Source of the DNA: Paraburkholderia hayleyella
GTDB taxonomy: Bacteria; Pseudomonadota; Gammaproteobacteria; Burkholderiales; Burkholderiaceae
Reading direction: 5' to 3'
DNA: 64,000 bases
Assembly (NCBI RefSeq): GCF_009455685.1
Contig: NZ_QPES01000001.1
Span: forward strand, 2,542,001 to 2,606,000
In this document: piece after piece, positions 49,178 to 64,000 of the stretch
Layout of the letters: every line of letters starts with the position of its first letter
How positions within the stretch are numbered: the stretch's first letter is position 1
Translations under genes and position numbers: made by a program
The notes under the pieces: model-generated
What the model saw: the letters and a program-made list of their open reading frames with translations, nothing else
Told to the model about the DNA's origin: nothing
The model's database searches: none

Positions 49178-51268
49178 ATGCCGTCCATCCCATTTTTCGC
49201 TCGCCCCCCCTCGCGGTCTTCCGCTTTTTCGCCCGCGCTCATCGCGGCAGGCTTCGCACTGTCCGCCAGCGCGCTCGCACAACCGGCCAGCGACGTCCCA
49301 ACGCTCGCACCGATCACCGTGTCCGCGGACAAGCGCGAGCAGGCCGTGAAGGACATCAACGGCAGCGTGGCGAGGGTGGGAGCCCAGGCGCTCGACGACG
49401 CGCAAGTTCACAGCACCGCCGGTCTCGCGCGCGTGTTGCCCGGCGTGCAGATCAGTGAGGCCGGCAGCGAGCTGTTTCCGATCGTCTCGGTGCGCGGCGT
49501 GGCGTCCGCGCAGGACTTCTACAACCCGGCCGTCACCTTCTACATCGATGGCGTCCCGCAGTTGCCAACGTTCTCGCTCCAGACGCTCACCGACGTCGAG
49601 CAGGTCGAACTGCTGCGTGGCCCGCAAGGCACGCTCTACGGCAAAAGCGCCGAGGGTGGCGTGATCGACATCGTCACGCGCAAGCCCGATGGCGAAACGC
49701 TCGCGTCGGTCGACGGCGGGCTCTCAAGCCGCCATGGCTACTACACGAAAGGCAACATCAGCGGCGCGCTCAAGCCAGGGTTGCTGTACGGCTCGCTGAG
49801 CGTCGTCGCCGATTCGCAGCCGGGCAACCTGAGCAACCCCGCGAGCGGCAGCAGCAATCTGGGCGGCGTCCGCAACCAGGCGGGGGCGGCGCGCTTGCGG
49901 CTCGCGCCGGAGGGCAAGCCGTGGGAGATCAACGTCGGCGTGAGCGCCGAATGTAGCCGCGCTCAGCAGGACGTGTATCTGCCGTTCAACGCGGTCGATA
50001 CCAAGACGCTGTCGAGCGCGAGCCCAGGCACGCCGGACCCGAGGATGCACCGCTGCAGCAACAGCGAATCGCTGGCCGGCAGCTACCGCTTCGGCGACTG
50101 GCGGCTGAGCGGGGTCGCCGCGTGGCAGAACGTCCATTTTTCGCGCACGTTCCCGTACGGCCCGTACCTCGCCGACCAGCCGGAGCGCTGGCGGCAAAAC
50201 ACGCAGGAAATCAAGCTCGCCACGCAAGGCAAAGGCCGCCCGTGGGACGCCGTGTTCGGCCTGTACCGGCAAGACGTGATGCAGCAGCGCACGTCGACGT
50301 TCTATCAGTTCACCCCCACTGTCGTGCCCGGGGCGGTGACGCGCTCGAACAACGATAGCCAGACGCTCGCCGTCTACGGCGACGGCACCTGGCACGTCAC
50401 GCCAGCGTTCGATCTCGGCGGCGGCGTGCGCGTCTCGCGCGATTCCGCGAACACGCGCTTCGACAACCGCTATCTCGGTGCCCTCCAATTCGACGGAGAC
50501 GGCAGCGACAGCCGGTATCACGTGCTTGGGCAACTGTCCGCCGGTTACTGGCTGACCCCCGCGTGGCGCGTCTACGCGCGCATCGCCCAGGGTTACAAGC
50601 CGCTCGGCTACAACCTCGCGCCAGCAGCGCTGGCCGATGCACGGCCGTTCGCTGCGCAAACGTCGATGAACTACGAGCTCGGCGCACGCTACGAGCACGG
50701 CGACGTGAGCCTCCAGGCCGCGCTCTTCCGGACGCAAACCCGCGACATGCAGTTGTACGTCGGCGCGGTCGGCGCGCAGACGATCAGGAACGCGGGCCAC
50801 GCTTACGCGAACGGCCTGGAGTTCAACACCGGCTGGCGCTTCCTGCCCGGCTGGTCGCTGGGCCTGGACGGCACCGCCGCCGCAGCGAAGTTCAGCCGCT
50901 TCGACGCGGGCAATGGGATCAGCTATGGCGGCAACCGCGTGCCATTCGTTCCGCGCTACAGCTTCGGCGCGCACCTGCAAGGACGGATCGGTACGCGCTA
51001 TGGCGCACTGCGCCCGGGGCTCGACGTAAGGAGTGTCGGCCCGCAGGATTTCGACGTCGCCAACTCGCTGAGCCAGCCGTCTTACACGACCGTTGATGTT
51101 CGCCTCGGCTGGCGGCCGAACTCGCGCATCGAACTGACCGCGTACGCGCTCAACCTGACGAACCGGCTGTACCGGACCTACGCATTCACAGGCGGCCCCG
51201 GCCTCGCCTACGCGCAGATCAACATGGGGCGCACCGTCGGCGTCAATCTCCACCTCGACTTTTTCTGA
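49178..51268 (+). CDS. TonB-dependent siderophore receptor, FyuA-like
   Basis: The protein is 696 residues from MPSIPFFARPPSRSSAFSPA, with a signal peptide ending SASALA. A TonB box (APITVSADK) follows, then the plug domain (VSVRGVASAQDFYNPAVTFY, ELLRGPQGTLYGKSAEGG) and a 22-strand-type barrel ending in HLDFF with terminal Phe. Upstream in-frame TTG codons are less likely because they would precede the signal. No strong ribosome-binding site was seen. It would import the ferric metallophore made by the downstream genes and is transcribed with them. Confidence 0.9.
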   Translation: MPSIPFFARPPSRSSAFSPALIAAGFALSASALAQPASDVPTLAPITVSADKREQAVKDINGSVARVGAQALDDAQVHSTAGLARVLPGVQISEAGSELFPIVSVRGVASAQDFYNPAVTFYIDGVPQLPTFSLQTLTDVEQVELLRGPQGTLYGKSAEGGVIDIVTRKPDGETLASVDGGLSSRHGYYTKGNISGALKPGLLYGSLSVVADSQPGNLSNPASGSSNLGGVRNQAGAARLRLAPEGKPWEINVGVSAECSRAQQDVYLPFNAVDTKTLSSASPGTPDPRMHRCSNSESLAGSYRFGDWRLSGVAAWQNVHFSRTFPYGPYLADQPERWRQNTQEIKLATQGKGRPWDAVFGLYRQDVMQQRTSTFYQFTPTVVPGAVTRSNNDSQTLAVYGDGTWHVTPAFDLGGGVRVSRDSANTRFDNRYLGALQFDGDGSDSRYHVLGQLSAGYWLTPAWRVYARIAQGYKPLGYNLAPAALADARPFAAQTSMNYELGARYEHGDVSLQAALFRTQTRDMQLYVGAVGAQTIRNAGHAYANGLEFNTGWRFLPGWSLGLDGTAAAAKFSRFDAGNGISYGGNRVPFVPRYSFGAHLQGRIGTRYGALRPGLDVRSVGPQDFDVANSLSQPSYTTVDVRLGWRPNSRIELTAYALNLTNRLYRTYAFTGGPGLAYAQINMGRTVGVNLHLDFF

Positions 51269-51280
51269 GGAGGCAAGGCC

Positions 51281-51661
51281 ATGGCCGAATCCATCGAAGT
51301 CATCGAAGTCATCGAATCCATCAAGCCTGTCGATACCCCTGCCTGGCCGATCGTCCAGCTTCACCGGCCTGAGCCCGTGCCCGACGCACAAGCCGAGGCG
51401 CTGCTCGTCCAGATCGAGGCGCTTGATGCGCGCGGCGAACCGTTCGCGCTGCGGATGAGCAACGCCATCGAGCTGCAACGGCGCGGGTGTATCCGCGCGG
51501 TGCGGATCGAAGCCGATGCCGCGACGCGGGGGGCGTTCGAAGTACGGATGCGCGCCCGGGCGAAATCGGTCAAGCCGCCCCATCCGTATGCGATCGTCGC
51601 AACCGATGCACAAGCCGTCGCACACGCGCAGGCCTGGCTCGCGCACAGGAATGCGTCATGA
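51281..51661 (+). CDS. Small hypothetical protein in the siderophore operon
   Basis: This 126-residue protein has no signal peptide or membrane segment and a strong GAGGAGG site. Its N-terminus (ESIEVIEVIESIK) comes from a 9-bp tandem repeat. The middle (LLVQIEALDARGEPFALRMS, AIELQRRGCIRAVRIEADA) and the ending IVATDAQAVAHAQAWLA suggest a compact alpha/beta fold. I do not recognise it, and it has no counterpart in the Yersinia ybt locus as I know it. It lies 12 bases behind the receptor and overlaps the next gene by four bases, so it is co-translated with the transporter. Confidence 0.75.
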   Translation: MAESIEVIEVIESIKPVDTPAWPIVQLHRPEPVPDAQAEALLVQIEALDARGEPFALRMSNAIELQRRGCIRAVRIEADAATRGAFEVRMRARAKSVKPPHPYAIVATDAQAVAHAQAWLAHRNAS

Positions 51662-53502
51662 GCCCAGGCGTGCATCGGGCACCCGAGCGAGGCGTCGGCA
51701 AGGCGGATGCCGATACGCGTGCGCTAACGCTCCCCGGCTTGCTGCGGCTCGCTCCCCTGCCCCTCGGGGCCGCCGCCGCACTGGCGGTTTTAGCGGCGGC
51801 GCTCAATCTGCTGCCGCTCTGGTGTGTCTACCAGATCGCCGTCGTGCTGCTGGCGCCGACGCCCGACCCGGCTGCGGCACTGCGCTTCGCGCTGTACGCG
51901 CTCGCGGCGAGCGCGCTGCGCGCCGCCGCGATGAGCGCGAGCCACATTGCCGCTCATCTGGGCGCGATCAATCTGCTGCACCGGCTGCGTGTGCGCCTCG
52001 CGCGGCACCTCGGCGCAGTGCCACTGGCGTTCTTCGGCGCGCAGGGATCAGGCTCGCTGCGCCGCACGCTCGGCGATGACGTCGCCTCGCTCGAAGGCTT
52101 CCTCGCGCATCTGCTGCCCGACGCCACCGCCGCCGCCGCGATGCCGCTCGCCGCGTTGGCGCTGCTGTTCGCGGCCGACTGGCGGCTCGCGCTCGCATCG
52201 CTCGCGCCGCTGCTGCTGGCGCTTTGCGCGCAGCGGCTCGCCATGCGTGGCGCGGCGTCCCGGATGCGCGAATGGGACGCGTTGCAACGGCGGATCTCGG
52301 ATGAGCTCGGCGAGTACGTGCGTGGCGTCCACGTCGTGAAGAGCTTCGGCGTCTCTGCCGAACGCTTCGGCCAGTTGGCCGCAAGCATTCGCGGCGCAGC
52401 CGCGTGGGTCGCCGCGTTCTCGCGCGCCGCATCGCTGGGCTGGGTGATGTTCGCCTCCCTGATCTCGGCCAACCTGATCGTCGTCGCTCCGCTCGGCGCC
52501 TGGCTTTACGTGCGTGGATCGCTGGATCTGGCGACGTATCTGCTATTTCTGCTCGTCGCGCCAGCCGTGCTGCTGCCGCTGTTGCGGTTGACCTTCGCGG
52601 CCGGTGAGCAGAACCGCCGCGCCGAAGCGCTGGCGCGGGTCAATGCGGTGCTCGGCGCACCCGTGCTGCGCGAAACACCCGGCGCACGCGTGCCGGATCA
52701 GCCGCTCGACATCGCCTTCGAGCAAGTCGCCCATGCCTACGACGGACGCGCCGCGCTCGCCGACGTCAGCTTCATCGCCCGCGCCGGGGAACTGACCGCC
52801 ATCGTCGGCGCGAGCGGCGCGGGCAAGACCACAGTCGCGCGGCTCGTCTCGCGCCTCGCCGAGGCCGACGCGGGCCACGTGACGCTCGGTGGCCTCGACG
52901 TGCGCGACTGGCCGCTCGACGCGCTGTGCGAGCAGGTCGCAACGGTATTCCAGGACGTTCACCTGTTCCCTGGCAGCGTGCTCGACAACCTGCGCGCTGG
53001 CCGCGCCAACGCGAGCCGCGACGAAGTCATCGCCGCCGCCCGCGCGGCGTGCGCGCACGCGTTCATCGAGCGGCTCCCGCAGGGCTACGACACCTTGCTC
53101 GGCGAACGAGGCGCGCGTTTGTCCGGCGGCGAACGCCAGCGCTTGTCGATCGCCCGCGCGCTGCTCAAGGATGCCCCGGTGCTCGTGCTGGACGAGGCCA
53201 CCGCCTATGCGGACGCCGAGAACGAAGCGCTGATCCAGCAAGCGCTCACGGCACTGTGCCGCGGCCGCACCGTGCTGACGATCGCGCACCGGCTGCACAC
53301 CATCGTCGACGCCGAGCGCATCGTCGTGCTCGACGCGGGCCGCGTGGTCGGCAACGGCCGTCATGCTCAATTGCTGGCCGAGTGCCCGACCTACCGGCAA
53401 CTGTGGCGCGACCACAACCGTGCGCGCGACTGGCGGCTCGGTGAGCGGCAAGACGGCCTCGCCCGCGGCGAGCGGAACGCCGAGCCGGAGGCCCACGCAT
53501 GA
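51658..53502 (+). CDS. ABC transporter with fused permease and ATPase, YbtP-like
   Basis: The protein is 614 residues from MSPGVHRAPERGVGKAD. A six-helix membrane domain (about 35-330) is followed by an ATPase with Walker A GASGAGKTT, signature LSGGERQRLS, Walker B VLVLDEATAYAD, and the switch His in TIAHRLHT. YbtP and YbtQ form an inner-membrane heterodimer that imports Fe-yersiniabactin despite their exporter-type fold. Its start overlaps the preceding gene as ATGA, and it overlaps the next transporter gene by four bases. Confidence 0.9.
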   Translation: MSPGVHRAPERGVGKADADTRALTLPGLLRLAPLPLGAAAALAVLAAALNLLPLWCVYQIAVVLLAPTPDPAAALRFALYALAASALRAAAMSASHIAAHLGAINLLHRLRVRLARHLGAVPLAFFGAQGSGSLRRTLGDDVASLEGFLAHLLPDATAAAAMPLAALALLFAADWRLALASLAPLLLALCAQRLAMRGAASRMREWDALQRRISDELGEYVRGVHVVKSFGVSAERFGQLAASIRGAAAWVAAFSRAASLGWVMFASLISANLIVVAPLGAWLYVRGSLDLATYLLFLLVAPAVLLPLLRLTFAAGEQNRRAEALARVNAVLGAPVLRETPGARVPDQPLDIAFEQVAHAYDGRAALADVSFIARAGELTAIVGASGAGKTTVARLVSRLAEADAGHVTLGGLDVRDWPLDALCEQVATVFQDVHLFPGSVLDNLRAGRANASRDEVIAAARAACAHAFIERLPQGYDTLLGERGARLSGGERQRLSIARALLKDAPVLVLDEATAYADAENEALIQQALTALCRGRTVLTIAHRLHTIVDAERIVVLDAGRVVGNGRHAQLLAECPTYRQLWRDHNRARDWRLGERQDGLARGERNAEPEAHA

Positions 53503-55293
53503 TCCGCGAACTGCTGCAAGCCGGCTACCGGCTCTCGGGCGAACACGACGCGCGTCTCGCGCGGGGCCTGGCGCTCACCGTGCTCGAGGGGCTGCTGAGC
53601 GCCGCGCCCTATCCGCTCCTCTACCTGCTGCTGCGGCGCGTGTTCGGCGGCTCCGCCAGCCCGGCTGCGATTGCCGCCCTCGCCGCAGGCATGCTGCTGT
53701 GCCTGCTCGCGCGGATCGCCGTCGGCGCGCGGGCGCTGCCGCTTGTCTTCAGCGGCGCCTACGCGATGATGGGCGAAGCGCGAATCCGGATCGCCGAACA
53801 TCTGCAACGGCTGCCCATGGGCTGGTTCTCGCAGGCGCGGACCGGCGATCTTGGCGCACGGCTCACCGGCGATCTCGAGCTTGTCGAGCACCTGTGGTCG
53901 CATTTTCTCGGCGTGTTCGCCTCGGGCCTCGCCATGGCCGGCTTCCTGCTGCTGTTTCTCTGCTGGCTCGATGCGCGTCTCGCGCTGACCGTCCTCGCGC
54001 TCCTGCCACTCGCCGCGCTCGCGCTCTGGTGGGGCCAGCGCCTCGCCGCGCGCGAGAGCCCTGCGCTCGCACGCGCGGCAGGCAATGCCCAGGCCGAGTT
54101 GCACGACTATGTCGAGGGGATCGCGGTGATCCGCAGCTTTGGCCGCTTCGGCGCGGCGTGGTCGCGTGTCGAGTGTGCGCTGCGCCAGCAGCGCGATGCG
54201 GCGTTGCGACTCGAGCTCAAGCCCGCGCCATGGCTCGGTGCATTCGGCTTTGCGCTCGAAGCGGGCTTCGTGCTGATGGTGCTGGCGGGGACTTACCAGG
54301 TTGCAGGCGGCAGCCTGCGCGTGGACACACTGCTGAGCTTCGCCGTGCTGTCGCTACCGCTCTATCGCCAGTTGTACGACATCGGCTTCACCACGCTGCT
54401 GCTGCGCTTCGCCCGGCGTGCGCTGGAGCGGATCGAAGCGCTGCTCGACGAGCCATCGCTGCCGGAGCCTGCCACGCCGCGCAAACCCGACGGCTACGAG
54501 ATCGTGTTCGATGGCGTCGGCTTCGCTTACGGCAGCGGCGAGCCTCGGGTACTCGACACCCTCAGCTGCACGCTGCCCGAACGCACGCTGACCGCGATCG
54601 TCGGCCCGAGCGGCGCGGGCAAGAGCACGCTCGTCCATCTGATCGCGCGCTTGTGGAATGTCGAGCAAGGCGCGATCCGGATCGGCGGTGTCGATGTGCG
54701 CGAGATCGGCACCGACGTGCTGCACGCGCAGGTCTCGATGGTGTTCCAGGACGTCGTACTGTTCTCCGGCACCGTGCTCGAGAACCTGCGGCTCGGCCGG
54801 CCTGGCGCGACACGCGACGACGTGATCGCGGCCGCCCGGCTTGCGCATGCGCACGGCTTCATCGAGCGCTTGCCGCATGGCTATGACACGCGGCTCGGCA
54901 CCGGCGGCGCGGCGCTGTCGGGCGGCGAGCGCCAGCGCCTGTCCATCGCCCGCGCGCTGCTGAAAGACGCACCGATCCTGCTGCTCGACGAAGCGACTGC
55001 GAGCGTCGATCCGTCCGCCGAGGCCGAAATCCAGCAGGCGCTCAGCGCGCTCGTGCGCAACCGGACAGTCGTCGTGATCGCGCACCGGCTGCGCAGCATC
55101 GCGCATGCCGACCAGATCCTCGTGCTCGACAACGGCCGGCTCGTCGAGACCGGGCAGCACGACGCACTCATTGCCGCCGGGGGCGTCTATGCCCGTCTCT
55201 GGCAATGCGAGGCTCACGCGCACAACTGGCGCCTGCCCGTGTCCCCCCGCCCGAGCGCAACCGGCTCACTGACTGACTCGCAGGAGAACGCGC

Positions 55294-61667
<6,374 letters not shown>

Positions 61668-61668
<1 letters not shown>

Positions 61669-62933
61669 TGATGCGTTATCTCCCTTACTGGTGCGCCTAC
61701 CTGCCGCAAGGCATCGTGACCGGGCTGATGTTCCAGGGCGTGGCGGGCTACTTTCGTCACGCCGGGCTGGACCTCGCCCAGTTGAGCTGGCTGCCTTTCA
61801 CGATGCTGCCGTGGGTTGCCAAGTTCCTCTGGGCGCCATGGTGCGAACGCCACACGCTGCCGCTCTGCGGCAACCGCTACCTGGGCAGCCTCGCGCTGGT
61901 GCAACTGATGATGGCCGCGCTGCTCGTGTGCATCGGCTTCGTGTCACCGCTGCACGCGGTCGGCAGCGTCATGCTGGCGCTGATCCTGCTCGCCACGCTC
62001 AGCGCCAGCCACGACGTCTATGCCGACGGTTTCGCCATCTGCTCGACCGACGCGCGCAGCCGTCCGTTCGCCAACGCGGCGCAGGTCGGCGGCAGCTACC
62101 TGGGCCTTGTGCTCGGCAGCTTCGTCTTCCTCACGCTGGCGCAGCATGCGAGCTGGCGCAGCGGCTTCTTCGGCATGGCGCTGCTCACGCTTGTGTTGTT
62201 GCTGCCGGTGCTCGCGCGCGCGCCGCTCACGCCGCCGAATCCGGCACGCCAGCGCCCCCGGCTTGAACTGGGCAGCGTGCGCGCGTTATGGCCCGCACTC
62301 ACGCTCACCGCAATCTTCTACATCGCCATTCGCGGGCTGATGGTGCTTCAGACGGTGATGCTCGTCGATCAGGGGCTCAGCCTGAGCGCGCTAGGCGAGG
62401 CGACGACCCTCTACGGCACGCTCGGGAGCGGTGCCGGAATCATGCTCGGCGGCCAGCTTGCGCGGCGCCTCGGTGGCCTGCGCTGCCTGCTGCCGGTGAT
62501 GCTGCTGCACGCCGCCCTCGCCGCCCTCGCCGCGCTCGGTTACCCGTACTTCGGCCTCTGGGCATGGCTCGTCGTGTTCGGACTCGTCAACGTCGCGGCG
62601 GCGATCGGCTTCGTCGTCCTCTACAACGCGCTGATGGGCCTCGTGCGGCCGCATCAGCCAGCGGCTGATTACGCGCTGTTCCAGTCCGCCGATGCCATCG
62701 TCGCCATGAGCGTGTCCGTCGTCGCGCTACGGCTCGCCCATCACACCGGCTATCGCCCGGTACTGATGACGCTGGCGCTCGTCGCGCTGGCGAGCCTGGT
62801 GCCAGCGCGCGGGTTGTGCCGCCGACTCGCCCGCTCGGCGCAAGCGGCGCAAGCGGCACAAGCGGCACAAGCGGCGCAAGCCGTAGCGCTGCGCCCCCCT
62901 GCCTCTTCCGAATCCGAGGTTATCCATGGATAA
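61668..62933 (+). CDS. MFS transporter, YbtX-like
   Basis: The protein is 421 residues from MMRYLPYWCAYLPQGIVTG, with a GGGAG site and a one-base overlap (TGATG) with the NRPS stop. It has about twelve membrane segments. MFQGVAGYFRHAGLDLAQLS and the LPFTMLPWVAKFLWAP region follow the AmpG/YbtX pattern. YbtX has been linked to zinc acquisition with yersiniabactin; its transport role is not fully resolved. The C-terminus carries a 9-bp repeat-encoded Ala-Gln run (SAQAAQAAQAAQ). It is placed between irp2 and irp1 equivalents rather than in a separate operon. Confidence 0.9.
62836..62880 (+). repeat. Five 9-bp repeats at the 3' end of the YbtX-like gene
   Basis: Five tandem units GGCGCAAGC / GGCACAAGC encode a repeated Ala-Gln-Ala tail in the cytoplasmic C-terminus. 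The unit is three codons, so copy-number change keeps the frame. Confidence 0.9.
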
Positions 62934-64000
62934 CACCGCTGCGACCGCTTCCGCCAAACCGGACTTCGATGCACGCATCGCCGCCGGTCACTCGAACCCC
63001 GAAGCGGCGGATCATGATTCCGTTGACTTCGAGGCACTCGTCGCTAGCCACTACCCGCACTGCGAGCCGATCGCGGTTATCGGCCTCGCCTGCCGCTTCC
63101 CCGAGGCTGACGATAGCGAGGCCTTCTGGCGCAACCTCGTCGCAGGACGGGATTGCAGCCGGCGTTTTACACGCGACGAACTCATCGCCGCAGGCCTCGA
63201 CGCGGCAACGCTCGACGCGCCGAACTTCGTCGGCGTCGGCGCGGTGCTCGACGACGCCGACGCGTTCGATGCAGACCTCTTCGGTTACTCGCGCCAGGAA
63301 GCTGAACTGATCGATCCGCAGCAACGCCTGTTCCTGGAAACGGTGTGGCACGCCCTGGAGCACGGCGGCTATGCGCCGCGCGAGGTGCCGCACAGAACCG
63401 GCGTGTTCGGCGCCGTGCGGATCAGCACGTACCCGGGCCGCGAGCCCGTGCGGATGGCCGACGTGGCCCGGGTGCAAGGCCTCCAGTCGCTGCTGGGCAA
63501 TGACAAGGACTACCTCGCCACGCGCGCCGCCTACAAACTCAACCTGCGCGGCCCGGCGCTGACGGTGCAGACCGCCTGTTCCAGTTCGCTCGTCGCCGTT
63601 CACATGGCGTGCGAAAGCCTGCGCGCGGGCGAATGCGAGATGGCGGTGGCCGGAGGCGCCGCCCTCTCGTTTCCGCAGCAGAGCGGTTATCTGCACCAGC
63701 CGGGGATGATTTTTGCGCCAGACGGCTGCTGCCGCCCGTTCGACGCCGACGCGGCCGGAACCTTCGCTGGCAATGGCGTCGGCGTGGTGACGCTGCGCCG
63801 TCTCGCCGATGCCTTGCGCGATGGCGACCCGGTGCTCGCCGTGCTGCGCGGCAGCGCGATCAATAACGACGGCCACCACAAGGTCGGCTACACCGCTCCG
63901 TCGGTGCTCGGCCAAAGCGAGGCGATCCGCGAGGCGATGCTCGTCGCCGATGTCGAGAGCACCGGGATCGGCCTGATCGAAGCACACGGCACCGGCACGC
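62926..64000 (+). CDS. irp1: HMWP1-like polyketide synthase, N-terminal ketosynthase part (runs off the right edge)
   Basis: The first ~358 residues are present, from MDNTAATASAKPDFDARI. A ~50-residue leader precedes the ketosynthase domain: PIAVIGLACRFPEADDSEAF, DPQQRLFLETVWHALEHGGY, the active-site Cys218 in TACSSSLVAVH, and the first catalytic His in EAHGTGT at the edge. RSTYPGRE-like, SFPQQSGY and PGMIFAPDG segments follow HMWP1 closely. In yersiniabactin assembly this protein adds a malonyl unit and a third thiazoline. Later domains are outside the window. It overlaps the YbtX-like gene by eight bases. Confidence 0.92.
   Translation, partial: MDNTAATASAKPDFDARIAAGHSNPEAADHDSVDFEALVASHYPHCEPIAVIGLACRFPEADDSEAFWRNLVAGRDCSRRFTRDELIAAGLDAATLDAPNFVGVGAVLDDADAFDADLFGYSRQEAELIDPQQRLFLETVWHALEHGGYAPREVPHRTGVFGAVRISTYPGREPVRMADVARVQGLQSLLGNDKDYLATRAAYKLNLRGPALTVQTACSSSLVAVHMACESLRAGECEMAVAGGAALSFPQQSGYLHQPGMIFAPDGCCRPFDADAAGTFAGNGVGVVTLRRLADALRDGDPVLAVLRGSAINNDGHHKVGYTAPSVLGQSEAIREAMLVADVESTGIGLIEAHGTGT

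Noticed and set aside
49724..51646. 640-codon minus-strand frame opposite the receptor
   Set aside because: Arg/Ala/Val-rich antisense product without motifs; the plus strand encodes a complete TonB-dependent receptor.
53363..54886. 507-codon plus-strand frame inside the YbtQ-like gene
   Set aside because: Alternative frame of a GC-rich gene; Arg-rich, with no ABC motifs.
62920..63987. 355-codon minus-strand open frame opposite the PKS
   Set aside because: High-GC shadow of the ketosynthase frame, which carries all the conserved motifs; the minus frame shows none.

Overview
The window is one contiguous piece of a high-GC betaproteobacterial chromosome. Family Burkholderiaceae (Burkholderia sensu lato, for example Paraburkholderia or a relative) fits best. 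The reasons are the gene strings phoB-phoU-pstBACS-glmM-folP-ftsH-rlmE, divergent yhbY, greA-carB-carA, the yqgE-ruvX-pyrR-pyrB-pyrC block with a zinc-ligand-less PyrC, and rubredoxin next to thiD. The species cannot be fixed from sequence alone.

Layout. (1) 1-20.6 kb is core, almost all on the minus strand: phosphate signalling and uptake (phoB end, phoU, pstBACS behind a Pho box), glmM, folP, ftsH, rlmE, then divergent yhbY, a DUF4149-like membrane protein, greA, carB, carA, an MFS transporter and mltD. (2) 20.7-23.85 kb holds gloB divergent from a methyltransferase-rnhA-dnaQ run, ending in tRNA-Val(CAC). (3) 23.85-28.4 kb is an accessory, decayed segment inserted behind the tRNA. It contains a frameshifted ParB-like gene, a vapBC toxin-antitoxin pair, an internally deleted IS3-family element, a low-GC secreted protein, and a P2-type phage lysis cassette (tail X remnant, two holin-like proteins, endolysin). 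(4) 28.4-47.6 kb returns to core genes: apaH, plsC-like, pyrC, pyrB, pyrR, ruvX, yqgE, a FimL/ChpA-N-like protein, rubredoxin, thiD, ispH, an FKBP, radC, rpmB-rpmG, nadB, nadC-nadA, a fatty-acid desaturase and an MscS channel. (5) From 48.0 kb to the right edge lies a clearly GC-richer siderophore locus of yersiniabactin type. It contains an AraC regulator (YbtA/PchR-like), a Fur-box-like site, a TonB-dependent receptor (FyuA-like), a small unknown protein, two fused ABC exporter/importer half-transporters (YbtP/YbtQ-like), a 2124-residue NRPS with the HMWP2 domain order, a YbtX-like MFS protein, and the first ~355 residues of an HMWP1-like polyketide synthase that runs off the window.

How the parts work together. 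Phosphate starvation would act through PhoB at the Pho box in front of pstS. The pyrimidine genes carA/carB, pyrB/pyrC' and pyrR supply UMP. nadB-nadA-nadC make the quinolinate branch of NAD. In the siderophore locus the ArCP-Cy-A-PCP-Cy-PCP enzyme and the PKS would assemble an aryl-thiazoline metallophore, with uptake by the receptor and the ABC pair. Salicylate synthase, salicyl-AMP ligase, reductase and thioesterase (ybtS/E/U/T equivalents) are not in this window.

The most interesting items are the siderophore locus with its extra 126-residue gene and its long ybtQ/irp2 overlap, several short tandem-repeat tracts at gene edges and inside genes, a palindrome made of two opposed Pho half-sites between glmM and pstS, and the decayed island behind tRNA-Val.
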